From the NCBI GenBank assembly GCA_933207985.1, contig OW240917.1:96644385-96708384 (forward strand): a DNA stretch of 64,000 bases, written 5' to 3'. Position numbers and translations under genes: made by a program. Under the pieces are notes generated by a model. That model was not told the origin of the DNA, searched no databases, and saw only the letters and a list, made by a program, of their open reading frames with translations. This stretch comes from Pelobates cultripes. Taxonomy: Eukaryota; Chordata; Amphibia; Anura; Pelobatidae. Shown in pieces: positions 1-10,789 of this stretch (positions within the stretch are counted from its first letter, which is position 1; every line of letters begins with the position of its first letter).

Positions 1-966
1 GTCATTATTATACTTGGTCACTGCAACAGTACCCTGTTAATACATGCATTTATAGATGAGTGATTATTTTGTTTCTTTGTGTGTGGTGTGTGTGTTTGTA
101 TGTGTAGATGGATAGAAATGTTTTGCCTCTTAATAAATATATGCACGTGTATGTTAGATTATATAGCATGCAGTAATAACATGTAGTACAAAAGTAATAA
201 TATGTTATATGAAAAGAGAAAGCCAGACCTTTAAAGGCATTTTTTTTCTTGATATAGTTTGAATTAATGCCCTCTGAAAATGTGGCCATAACTTTATATA
301 TATTCTTTCTTTTATCATTTTCACAGGTAAAGGAAAAATATCTGAGAGGAAATCCAAGCAATATATCATTCTGACATATTTAGTGTGTTGCTAGTGGTGT
401 GCTTCTGTTTCTGATATAAAAATGTTTATGATATTTCCTTTCTAATGAACGATCAAGACTACAGAACTAGTGTTAATATCCACAGTAAATCTATTTCTGT
501 ATTGGTTTTAGTGACAAATGCAAAAATAATAGGATAACTTACCTGAAGGCAATGAAATTAGCACTGAAGTCCACATACATTTCTAAATGTGAGCAAAATA
601 ACCTAGAATTACTAGAACTACATTTTTGGATAATAAGCAGATGCACAAATAAACATTTGTGAATTAGTAACCCACCACTGTCATCTATCTGATCCAATGA
701 GGTATAAACAAGTGACAACAGTCATAAAGGTTTGGAGACTAAGATGTCCAGGAATTTAGCAGTAATATTACACTCTCCATATTTTAGCTTCTGATCTCTG
801 CAGCTGTACACTAAAGTAGATGCAGAATATTTGTATATCCAATGCAATATATCTTTCTCGGTGAAGGGATCAGCAATGATGACTTTTACCCAATCCAAAG
901 TTTCTCACAGAGACACAATGTGCATGTAAAGCAATCACCACACTCCTCCAATGATTAAAACCAATG
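1..966. other. AT-rich DNA, no gene seen
   Basis: No coding segment, RNA gene or recognised transposon was found here. Open stretches are short and AT-driven. The right edge is the point where the 455-bp direct repeat begins. Confidence 0.5.
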
Positions 967-1421
967 TTCTTTGTAAGACTCATTGGCCAAATTTGGTACT
1001 TATATACTTGCTGTGATGATGCCAAATGAGAAGACCTTTGATATTTCAAAAACTCTTCATAAGGAAAAGTCTCTAGCTGCTGACAATGCTATATACATGG
1101 TTTCAGACAAATGTAAACATTGTCTTTCGGAAGAAATGGCAATGTTTCATATTGTCCAGAAAAAAATGACATCTGTGCCCAAAACCATGCTATTAAGATG
1201 AAGTGGTTTTGGTGTTTAGAGTGCCCATTTTAATAGACATAGATATAATGCATGTTTACAAAATTCGAATATTAGGATGGATACTGATGAATTAAGATTT
1301 CCTCATTACGATGCAAACTATTGGGTTAAATTATCTAATGATGGAATGGGAGCAGTCTTTATGTTGTTTTGGCAAACCTTTCTCAGGAGGTCATTCATTT
1401 AAATACTTGTAATAATATTTG
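967..1421 (+). repeat. 455-bp direct repeat, left copy, flanking a PLE
   Basis: This stretch is repeated at 4012-4466 at a constant offset of 3045 bp, and I found no mismatch in the comparison. The match starts at TTCTTTGTAAGACTC and stops exactly where the PLE begins. The simplest reading is target sequence duplicated when the element inserted, although 455 bp is far longer than usual. The short open frame inside it (72 codons from 983) has no recognisable domain and is probably not a gene. Near 1202-1234 the sequence resembles the end of a TTAA-type MITE (GTGGTTTTGGTGTTTAGAG then TTTTAA), so the duplicated target itself may contain an older repeat. Confidence 0.9.
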
Positions 1422-1427
1422 TTTTAA

Positions 1428-2792
1428 ACTCCACTCAGATCGATTTTTTGGTGTCCTGTATCCAATTCGTTTTGGAAAAGAATTTTTTTTTGGTTTGATA
1501 CTGCTTTTTTCTTGCAGCGATGTGGCGTCGCCATGGGGACAAGGTTCGCCCCAAGTTTCGCCAACTTATATGTATCCCATTGGGAAGCCTCATGCATCCA
1601 GTTGGGTCCTTGTATGGGGGGGAGCCTTGTCCTATGGCGGCGCTACATCGATGATGTACTTATTATTTGGGAAGGAGATGTCCGGAGTCTAGAAAGATTT
1701 ATTGAAAGTATTAATTCTAACGACTATAATCTTACTTTTACCCATAACATTCATCCGTTTACCATAGATTTTCTGGATCTAACTTTATATGTAGAAAATG
1801 ACACTTTGAACACAAAAACCTTCTTTAAAAAAACTGATTGCAATACAGCAATAAAAAAGACTAGTTTACACCATCCAGTATGGCTAAACAATATCCCTAA
1901 AAGCCAAATAACCCGAATGAGAAGAAATTGTTCTAGTGTTCAAATGTTTGAAGAGCAATCAGAATTAATACAAAACAGATATGTGGAAAAAGGGTATAAT
2001 ATAGACCATATACAAGATGATATTGCAAAAATAAAGGAGAAAGATCGTACAGAATTTTTGAAAGATAAAAATTTAAACCATAAAAATAAAAACAAAAATA
2101 ACTATAGTTACAAAGATTTTGCATTTATTACCAAGTACAGTTCTGAAGCCAAAAAAATTGAAAAAATCCTTAAAAAACACTGGGCCATTTTAAAAAGAGA
2201 TGATGTTTTAGGAGATAAAATTCCAGAAAGGCCTGTAGTTATATATAGGAAGGCAGACACCCTTAAAAATAAATTGGCACTTTGTTTGTTACCAAAATTG
2301 ATTAAAGGTCCAAATTCGAAAAACTTTTTACAATCCACAAAAACTCCAGGTTTTCATAAATGTGGAACATGTTCCACATGTGTTTATCAAAAAAGAAAAT
2401 CTACCTTTTTTGTGGGATTTTATACTAATCAAACATATACTATTAAGAAATGTATCCATTGTACATCCACATATGTGATTTACCTTTTACAATGTGGTTG
2501 CGGAGCTCAGTATGTGGGAAGAACCACCAGGACCCTACACACTAGACTCCGGGAACATTTTAATAATATTAGAAACCAAAAAATGGAACATAGTGTCCCA
2601 AATCATTGTAATTCTTGTCATCTATTTGATTGGTCTACCTTTATTGCTATTGGTATAGATCAAGTAACTCCCCATTGGAGAGGGGGAAATAGAACTAATG
2701 ATCTAGCCAAAAAAGAGGCCTTTTGGATTTACACACTTAATACCCTTAAGAGAGGTCTTAATCAAGATATTGATCTGGCGGGCCTTTTGTAA
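1428..2792 (+). pseudogene. PLE reverse transcriptase/GIY-YIG endonuclease, 5'-truncated
   Basis: The frame is open from 1428 to the stop at 2792 but has no genuine start, because the element is truncated. Counting residues from 1512, RT motif GVAMGTRFAPSFANLY lies at 5-20 and the catalytic YIDD box at 45-48. FLDLTLY lies at 87-93, and a lysine/asparagine-rich linker spans about 160-230. A zinc-like CGTCSTC follows at 284-290. The GIY-YIG core is YVIYLL...YVGRT (321-338), with the conserved Arg/His segment RLREH (345-349) and the glutamate of KKEAFW (400-405). The C-terminus, ending RGLNQDIDL, is typical of PLEs. Upstream, FFLQ precedes GVAMG as in family members, but a frameshift in the T-run near 1482-1490 disrupts the frame further 5'. 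The downstream 426 codons are intact. Confidence 0.9.
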
Positions 2793-3135
2793 TTATTTAT
2801 GTAACAGTTTTGATTTTTTATGTTTTGTTTTTTTCCTTATTTATATATATCTTTATAGGTATGGTTTTTAGATATGGATGTATATTTAGATAGGGACTTG
2901 GGTATATATATGCTCTATTCTTCTATATACATATACATGTTTATATTATGTATTTTTTAGTTTGTGTTTTATATAGTACTTGGATGTTATCCATATTTTG
3001 ACAGACATATTATTGTTTTTATATTTCTTTGTTTTGTATATTATGTAACTAGATGGTCATTGGTATTTTCTCTCTGTGTCCCACTCTGGGACGTTCGGTG
3101 CCCCAAATGCAACTTGTGCGCCTGGGTCTGTCCGT

Positions 3136-3270
3136 GCGTTCCACGGTGGAACGCGGAAGTGTCATGGCATAGAGCCGCACGTTATGAACGCCATGCGTTC
3201 CAACTTGGAACGCGGAAATGAATACATCTAGCCGCACGTTATGGACGCTATGCGTTCCAGCTTGGAACGC
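3136..3270 (+). repeat. Three palindromic units in PLE 3' tail
   Basis: Three near-identical 19-bp palindromes of form GCGTTCCA-NNN-TGGAACGC lie at 3136-3154, 3195-3213 and 3252-3270, spaced 59 and 57 bp apart. Each is followed by GGAA and, between units, by GCCGCACGTTATG. The three central bases differ (CGG, ACT, GCT) while both arms stay perfect. A diverged fourth version, GTCCCACTCTGGGAC, lies at about 3079-3093. The role is unknown; they could form hairpins in the element RNA. Confidence 0.8.
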
Positions 3271-3414
3271 GGAAATAAAAACATCTTGTTACATCCACCG
3301 GAAGTGATCACGATGGATGTCCAATCAAAAACCGAGAAGTCCGAACCCGGAAGTGAATGAATTTTCCGCGGCAATTTCAAATGGTGAAGGCTATATAAGG
3401 AAAACAGAATTTTT

Positions 3415-3462
3415 AATTCTTTATCCCTGAAGAAGTCTTTCAAAAGACGAAACGCGTTGGAT
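3415..3462 (+). ncRNA. Hammerhead ribozyme core in PLE tail
   Basis: The conserved core is complete: CTGAAGA (3427-3433), stem II GTCTT/AAGAC, then GAAA (3449-3452). Stem I can pair TATCC just upstream with GGATA just downstream. Stem III is minimal (about 2 bp, in ACGCGTT). Minimal type-I hammerheads of this sort are known in PLE terminal repeats, where they self-cleave the element RNA, usually as dimers. Cleavage activity cannot be judged from sequence alone. Confidence 0.75.
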
Positions 3463-4011
3463 ATTCTGCTACAGAGAGACTCCTTCTCCTGGGTACCACT
3501 TGTTAGTGGTGATATGCTGCTATGAACTTTATTTGATGTAAGTGCATTTTGTATAAATAAATTAATTTTTATCTACAATACTGCTCTATATACCTCTTTT
3601 TCTTCTGAGGATTGAGCGTCTTGAATTTGCACCTTTGGTCCGTATATACAAGCTTCCTAAGAGAAGAACCTTTTATCCACATACCCTATGGAAGGGAGAC
3701 AAGTTCAGATCTACAGTTTGGTCCTGTAAGTTCTCTACCTCCGGGAGTGTATTATACATTGACTGTACATCCTTCACTATTGTGTGATTCTTCTTATATT
3801 TTAGATCTTGTGAAGGAAGTTTCTTGTATTATCTACAGGTTGTATATATTTTTTGTGCTACCCCTTTAATCTATACTAGTATTTTATACAGTATAGATTT
3901 ACTTTTTTGTTTATATTATATTGGTGTATGTGAGGTACACTGTTGGGTGTTTGGCACGTTTCCTCTTGTCTTGGTTGGGAGATTATATAGTACCTTTTTC
4001 TTTTTTGCATA

Positions 4012-4466
4012 TTCTTTGTAAGACTCATTGGCCAAATTTGGTACTTATATACTTGCTGTGATGATGCCAAATGAGAAGACCTTTGATATTTCAAAAACTC
4101 TTCATAAGGAAAAGTCTCTAGCTGCTGACAATGCTATATACATGGTTTCAGACAAATGTAAACATTGTCTTTCGGAAGAAATGGCAATGTTTCATATTGT
4201 CCAGAAAAAAATGACATCTGTGCCCAAAACCATGCTATTAAGATGAAGTGGTTTTGGTGTTTAGAGTGCCCATTTTAATAGACATAGATATAATGCATGT
4301 TTACAAAATTCGAATATTAGGATGGATACTGATGAATTAAGATTTCCTCATTACGATGCAAACTATTGGGTTAAATTATCTAATGATGGAATGGGAGCAG
4401 TCTTTATGTTGTTTTGGCAAACCTTTCTCAGGAGGTCATTCATTTAAATACTTGTAATAATATTTG
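4012..4466 (+). repeat. 455-bp direct repeat, right copy
   Basis: Identical partner of the repeat at 967-1421. It directly abuts the 3' end of the PLE. Sequence diverges immediately outside: the base before it differs from the left copy, and after 4466 the unique flank begins. Confidence 0.9.
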
Positions 4467-5589
4467 AATTTCAATGACAGATTATTAGAGGTATTCACTT
4501 TTGTGTGAAATGTCAGAAATTTTAAGTGATTTTAAGTGAATTTCAAGCTTTTGGCCAAAACTCAGCTTTATTTTCCTTTTGGCTATTTTGATACAGCGGT
4601 ACAGCTTGGGGTGCTCAGGAATATTCCAGAATGAGGTTAGAAAAAAAACAGTGGGGATGTACCCATGGGCTGCTTGCAATGAAACTTCTAGAAAAATATA
4701 GATAGTGTTAAGTGCATGCTTTGACTTTCTGAAACAGACTCATTAATATAATGTAACACTTTATTGTCTGTCTAATTCCTAAACTAATAAACATATTTCT
4801 CTTTTGACCTTGAAACGTTTTTTGATTATTTGAATGATATTAGAGTCCTTACTTTGGCCCTTAGTATATGCATGTCCATGAACATTCAGATATGCGCACA
4901 CCTTTATCTAAATTTGTATTCTTCTATCTTTTTAATCTGAGAAATCTCTGTGGTGTTAAATCTTCATATAAGAGAAAAAGGTCAAAATCTGCTTCTGGCA
5001 ACTGAAATCTCTAGGATATCTTGTAGCATTCTTAAACATAGCCCTTATCTGCTGCATGTGAGCAAAAATAATGATGAGTTTAAGTCTTATCAGCAGTTTT
5101 GTCCTTGAGAAATAAAATCTATAATATTAGGATATTTTATATGTGTCTACCTAGAATGCTTACTAAATGATATTATGAACGTTATAAGACAGCATGTTAT
5201 CTAAAATGTTTGACAAAATGGAAAGAAAATACATCACATATGACTGAAAATCAATTATCAGTAAAAATATAATTTATAGCGTTTACTTTGTACCATAGCA
5301 TGCAGGGAATGTGTTGTTATTTTAGTGTTTAAGCAGTAGTTTATAGTGTAATAATATTGTCTAATTAGACAAATGATAAATTAAAACAGTAACCTTGTTT
5401 TTGGAATCATCATATTGTATCCTAGAAATAAAAAAATTAAACTGAATCTTCAACAAGCTCCATTTATCTTGATATGTAGGTTGCATTGACCTAGAATGTC
5501 TATCTTTCATGTAGCAAAGTTCCGCTTGATTATGTAAATGTTTCTATGAGCTGAACCTTTGTTTCCACTGGAAAACAAAAAAACAGATT
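4467..5589. other. AT-rich DNA, no gene seen
   Basis: No coding or RNA feature could be supported here. It contains scattered AT-rich stretches only. Confidence 0.5.
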
Positions 5590-6515
5590 GTACATCTTAT
5601 ACAAGTATACAAGTATAACAGTACCCCCCATGTACAGGTTTTATAGCGTTTTTGAAAGTTACAGGGTCAAATATATGGGTCAAATATTTTTACATTGAAA
5701 AAGGCCAGGTTGGTTACATTGCCTTTGAGGCGTATGGTAGCCCAGGAATGAGAATTACCCCCATGATGGCATACCATTTGCAAAAGAAGACAACCCAAAG
5801 TATTGCAAATGGGGTATGTCCAGTCTTTTTTAGTAGCCACTTATTATCGAAATTAGTTTAGATCAATTTAGTTTTTTACTTTTTTCACACAAACAAATAT
5901 GAATGCTAACTTTGGCCAGTGTTTTCGACAAAGTGGCTACTAAAAAAGACTGGACATACCCCATATCGAATACCCTGGGTTGTCTACTTTAAAAAAAATA
6001 TGTACATGTGGGGTGTTATTCAGAGATTTATGACAGATAATAGTGTTACAATGTCTCTATTGATAAATTTAAAAAATGTATATTTTGAAACCGCAATATC
6101 CTACTCGTACCTATAGCCCTATAACTTGCAAAAAAAAAGCAAAAAAGCACCTAAACACTGGGTATTTTTAAACTCAGGACAAACTTTTGAATCTATTTAG
6201 CAGTTTTTTTCATTCGCTTTTGTAGATGAGTAAAAGAGTTTTCAAGTAAAATTTAAAAAACATGTATTTTTTTCAATTTTTCATCATATTTTTTTATTTA
6301 TTTTTAAATTAAATTACAGGAGATTATATAAGTAATGGTATGTAAAGAAAGCCCCTTTTGTCCTGAAAACAACAATATATAATTTGTATGGGAAAAGTAA
6401 ATGAGAGAGCGGAAAATTACAGCTAACCACAAACACCACAAAAGTGTAAAAATATGTCTGGTCGCAAATGTACAACATCGAAAAAACAGTCCGGTCCTTA
6501 AGGGGTTAGACAATG
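5590..6515 (+). mobile_element. Non-autonomous DNA element, frog-type dispersed repeat
   Basis: This segment has the look of a common anuran interspersed repeat. It opens near GTACCCCCCATGTACAGG and ends in GGTCCTTAAGGGGTTAG, an end form seen in many frog MITE-like elements. An internal inverted repeat of about 32 bp is clear: GGGGTATGTCCAG...AGTAGCCAC (about 5811-5842) pairs with GTGGCTACT...ACATACCCC (about 5931-5963). No transposase is encoded. The TTAAGG-type end suggests a Kolobok/T2-like MITE, but that family assignment is inference. Confidence 0.5.
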
Positions 6516-6599
6516 TTGCAAATGTGATGTGCAATATGACACAAAACTGTAAGATTACTTTTAAAGGGGTAAGAACTTTGGTGAGCAATGATTAATTAT

Positions 6600-8820
6600 T
6601 TCCTTTAGTACATGTTAATGAACTATAGTATAAGTGGCATATTTTATTTTATAATTTTTTGTACTTTAGGCATAGTTTCCTTCAAGATTTATATTAAAAA
6701 TGAATTCTGTAAATCTATATATAGATAGCTTTTTATTTATTCATTCCCACTTTTTTTAGAAGATTGCACTATATTTAAAGTCTGAAATATTCTAAAAAAA
6801 GCAGAAAAACCAGTTTGCCACATACTGTAGATATTAAAAAAATACTGTTCCAAATATTCTGTTTATAACAATTTTCAAGGTTCATGTTTGAATATTTTCA
6901 GCATACAGTTTCCCAAAAATGTTATAACAGTGTTAAAAGAAAAGTTTGTTGGCACAAATGTTATTAGGACAGTTATTACGATAACCCATTAAAAGGTAAA
7001 AATGTGTTTTAAAGGATAATGCAGGCTAAACTCAGGCTTCTGTACTATACAGAGCATTGGAGACTGATGTTGTGGCTTGCTATGTGTCCAGAGACTTCAT
7101 CACTCTCAGGATCTCCTTAATGGTTAGAATGTAGCCAAAATACATTGAGTCATAGAATCAAACTGTACATTAGATATCAAAGTCATTTACACTACCAGTG
7201 CAGGACTAACTGCAGTAAAGTCTAGAAAATGTGCGTATTTACTTTCATTGATTGGAATTGAAGTGGTCATGGGGTATATTAATTCACTTAACAACCTATT
7301 TAAATAAAACACTTAGTGAAATCATACATAATAGAGATTTGAGACTCTAAGCTCATTCCTAATGTAGTGACTAAATTTTACAAGCGAGCTACTACTCGCT
7401 AAGCTGTGTCCCTATTGTTAATGTGTAGCGGCTGTTAAGAAATTACTGACTTAAAGGCAGTCTAATATAATTACATGTTGCTCTAAGCATTACCTATTGA
7501 CTGGTTTCTGGCCTAGTGCAAAGAAGGAAACAACAGCTAAAAACTATAGTAAATAAAATATGTTAGCTACATACATGTTTTGTGTATTTCTCCTACACTT
7601 GACAAAATTTGAAAAAGGGCAAAGCTCACGTCAAGCTCCACTTCCTTTGTCAAGTCCAAATTTTACAGTGTTTTTACCTGCCATGACGTCCCTTTGCTTA
7701 TACAAGAAGAAGGCAGAGACAAGATGTCATCGCCAAGCTAAAGAAGGAGACACCAGGTAGGAAATAGATCTGGTGAAAAATTGTAAGGCAATTTAAAAGA
7801 TAAAAATGGGGGACCAGATGCCAAAAATAAACTGGGAGGACTTGGAGGACACAGAGTTAGGGGGACCATATAAAAAAAGACACACAAGCCTGAGCTCCAT
7901 TTAAAGAAAAGGCCAGACACATGATATCAAACGTGTTATTACATGTACATGTGTTATTCATATATCAGTCTCACATAGCAGAAATACATCAAGAAACATT
8001 GCACAGATATATTTTAATGAATTGTATAAATTGCTATGGCCAATCACAAGGTGAAGTACACATGTTGAGGGTGAACATTTTTTTTTTCTTTCTGTGATTT
8101 ATCAGTGAGCAGCTAACTTGCAAGCAGATGTTATTAGTGATCAGTCCGTAAACTGTAGCAACAAAGTTAGAAACGGAAAACTAGAGATAAAGCGTAGCTG
8201 CCACTAACTGCTGGGTGATGTTGATAGCACCTATAAGAAATATTCCCTATATATCTTTTGGACATAATGGAAATATATTGCTGTGAAACAAAGCACTTAG
8301 GAGCTTTGAAGTCTATATAACATACTGTGGAGACTGTAAATGTTAATGGAATACTATTATAGGTATGACAGTTTTCCTACAAATACACTACCAGACAAGT
8401 TAAAAACAACCTGTGTTGAGCTCTACCAAGGCCACTGGTTTTAGTACAGCTCTGACATGCGCTTGTTACAAAATTCCAACCTTCAAATAAGCTGGCTTTA
8501 AAGAAATCTGGCTTCCATCCAGGTTTTTCCGACAGTAATTCTGAGATACTTTCAGAATAGAAGTGTGTAAATGCATGATTCAAAACTTTAAACTATTTCC
8601 AGTTTTCTGAAAATTGTGAGCTTGGTGACAATTCAGCACAATTGTAAAAGTTTATTGAGTACAATACATACGTTTTACTTTCTGGCTAGAGGAATAATTC
8701 TGAAACACAAAAAATGGCAAACACCATTTACAGTTATAATCAAAAGTATAAGGTATCCCATTAACAATCTGGTTTATTGACAGACTTGATTCTTTGACGA
8801 ATTTCATTAGGATGCCAAAC
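6600..8820. other. No gene seen
   Basis: AT-rich DNA without a supportable gene. Short open frames here lack domains or splice context. Around 7600-7660 there is a weak inverted similarity (TTGACAAAATTTGAA versus CAAGTCCAAATTTTAC) that may be an old foldback repeat. Confidence 0.4.
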
Positions 8821-8832
8821 ACTCTCTGATGC

Positions 8833-8874
8833 TTCTCATAGAGAAGCAATGGATTCAATGCTTCTCTATGAGAA
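8833..8874. repeat. Short perfect foldback (16-bp arms)
   Basis: TTCTCATAGAGAAGCA (8833-8848) is the exact reverse complement of TGCTTCTCTATGAGAA (8859-8874), with a 10-bp spacer. The motif resembles the end hairpin of a dispersed amphibian MITE. The rest of the element is not clearly delimited. Confidence 0.6.
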
Positions 8875-8889
8875 TAATTTAATTGACTG

Positions 8890-9740
8890 AGTGCGGCGAC
8901 TGACGCACATGCCCGTTGCGTCTCTGACCTTGTAAAACTATGTTTAAAAACTTTACTCAAAAGTGTAGATATTGACTGAAAGTGAAAAGTCAAAGGGGTA
9001 ATTCAGCATATTAAAAAAATAAGTATTGAGTCCAATGAAAGTATAATGACAAATTCTATCAAGCATTTTATAATTTAAAAAGTGAACCAGATGTTTATGG
9101 TAACTGGCTATTCAATGCATTGACATGTATGATGCAAACTTTGGCATTCACCTGCTGTAGCAGTGACCCTGGTGAATTCTTGATCTGCCATTCTATCCAC
9201 AATGAGTGACGAGAAAGTGACAGAGACAACCCTGCCCTCTCTTGATTATTATGACATTCATAGGATCTTATTTTAACTCATTTACTTTTTGTTTTAAATG
9301 TTTTTATTTAATTTTTTTTTCATAGTGCAAGGAATAACAAGCAGGCTTGTAATGCCACACCAGTATTGACAAGAATATTAAAATTAACAGGTAGATACGG
9401 TTTCCTTGCCTTGTGGGTTTTCAGCTCTGGTGCTGGTGTCTGCACCCCTTTCTGCAAGGCTCAATGAATTTTTTTGTTAAGAATAGCATATTAAGAAATT
9501 GGTGGAGTAAACTCGAAGAACACTTTTTCAGTAACAAGATTCACACCTGATCTTTTGGGATTTGTTTTCAATATTGCTCCTACTTTGTAACCTATCAACA
9601 GCTACTCACTAAGGTGCTTGTCCCTACTAATAGCAAGTATTGGCTGTTTAATGACTACAACATTTCACCAGTAGGGACAGAAAGATATAGGCTGCCACTA
9701 TATAAAGACTGAACTGTTAGCCAGTGTGTGCATAAAAATT
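8890..9740. other. No gene seen
   Basis: No coding, RNA or recognised transposon feature was found in this stretch. Confidence 0.4.
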
Positions 9741-9752
9741 AGAAATGTACTT

Positions 9753-9756
<4 letters not shown>

Positions 9757-9789
<33 letters not shown>

Positions 9790-9820
9790 TTCATACACAT
9801 ACACATATATATATATATCC
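9757..9820. repeat. (AT)n microsatellite
   Basis: A run of AT dinucleotides, followed by an ATTC/ACAC-interrupted tract and a second AT run. Confidence 0.9.
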
Positions 9821-9821
9821 C

Positions 9822-10026
9822 ATTGTGTATACTTCCTTCTGCAATTCCCTGCAAAATAGAGAGTTCTCATAGAAAAATTAGGTGTATTCTACATGTTATA
9901 AAAATGTTCCCTATGGTACTCTATTAAAACATTTTTTTTTTCTAACGGTAGTTGTATGAACCTATATTTTCCAAGAGGATGATGATGCCTATTTAATAAG
10001 CCATACTTGCTTTGAGTAATATATGT
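9822..10026 (+). repeat. Dispersed ~200-bp repeat, copy 1
   Basis: It starts at TGTGTATACTTCCTTCTGC and ends near TTGCTTTGAGTAATATATG. A second, diverged copy in the same orientation lies at 12297-12499. The copies differ by scattered substitutions and small indels, so they are an old interspersed repeat rather than a recent local duplication. The family was not identified. Confidence 0.8.
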
Positions 10027-10104
10027 AATATATACATACATACACATATATAAAAAAACACATGTATGTATTTCTATTTTTTTATGTACAGTATATAAAC
10101 AGTA

Positions 10105-10136
<32 letters not shown>

Positions 10137-10185
10137 GTAAAAAACATTAGTCACTGGACTAATACGGCTACAATCTCTACATATT
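10105..10185 (+). repeat. (TA)n followed by a retroelement end fragment
   Basis: A (TA)n run at about 10105-10132 is followed by CACTGGACTAATACGGCTAC and then ACAATCTCTAC (within about 10151-10182). The same end sequence occurs at about 29267-29297 beside another (TA)n run and the ribozyme palindrome there. It is therefore probably a short relic of the same element family, again at a TA repeat. Confidence 0.55.
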
Positions 10186-10423
10186 TGTTGTATGGACATA
10201 TACACCATTATAAGTATGATTGTTCAGGAGAGTGCAGCTATCTTATATATATAGTGGAGTCCAGGCCAACTCCCCAGTTTTGCACCCCTGCCTTTCACAA
10301 GTGCCTCGCTCAAGGGCTCTATTTAACCTTGCCCTGCAGATAGTCCCAGGAGGAAGCCTTTCCCAAGTAAGTGGATTAATCTTATAAGAGCAGGCATTAG
10401 GTTTCTAGAGTAGGACCTGCCAA

Positions 10424-10752
10424 GAATGGAGAACATTGATGTTATGACAGGCTTATGCAATGTATGATAACATACTGTAACTAGACCCCCATTATTTTTG
10501 TCTAGGTGTGGTGTTTGAAAAACAAACAAACAAAAAAAAAAAATTCTATGAGCTTTGAAATTGCTGAGTGAGCTGGATCCTGTATGTTTTATATATATTG
10601 CCATTGTGGCAGGCTTATGCAATGTATGATCATATAATGTAACCAAATCCCCATTATTTTTGCCTAGATTAGGTGTTTTAAAAAAAAAAATAATAATAAT
10701 AAAACTAATAATTGCTGTTTAGTGGATAAGTGAGTGTGCTGGATCTTGTGTA
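10424..10752 (+). repeat. Tandem duplication, ~162-bp unit
   Basis: Two diverged units lie head to tail. GGCTTATGCAATGTATGAT begins at 10449 and again at 10611, and GAGCTGGATCCTGT near 10570 matches GTGCTGGATCTTGT near 10735. Each unit also has CCCCATTATTTTTG and an A-rich run in the middle. No function can be seen. Confidence 0.75.
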
Positions 10753-10786
10753 TCTATCTATCTATCTATATCTATATATATATAGT
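10753..10786. repeat. (TCTA)n/(TA)n microsatellite
   Basis: Short run of CTAT tetranucleotides grading into TA dinucleotides, directly after the tandem duplication. Confidence 0.85.
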
Positions 10787-10789
10787 CAA

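Larger units (their letters stand above)
1422..4011 (+). mobile_element. Penelope-like retroelement (Neptune-like), 5'-truncated
   Basis: The insert between the two 455-bp repeats is a PLE. It starts inside the reverse transcriptase (RT), continues through the GIY-YIG endonuclease to a stop at 2792, and has a ~1.2-kb 3' tail. The tail carries three palindromic units and a hammerhead ribozyme core near 3427. PLEs copy themselves by target-primed reverse transcription using the GIY-YIG nuclease, and 5' truncation is common. The 3' end abuts the right direct repeat without an obvious poly-A. This is the best-preserved PLE in the window, but it lacks the N-terminal half of the RT and cannot be autonomous. 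Confidence 0.88.

Noticed and set aside
983..1201. 72-codon open frame, present twice (also 4028-4246)
   Set aside because: It is duplicated only because it lies in the 455-bp direct repeat; it has no domain and an alternative, non-ATG start.
1498..1518. Apparent 3' splice site (pyrimidine tract plus TTGCAG) just before the RT motif, suggesting an intron in the PLE
   Set aside because: The same bases translate in frame as FFLQ preceding GVAMGT, the conserved PLE sequence, so they are coding and not intronic.
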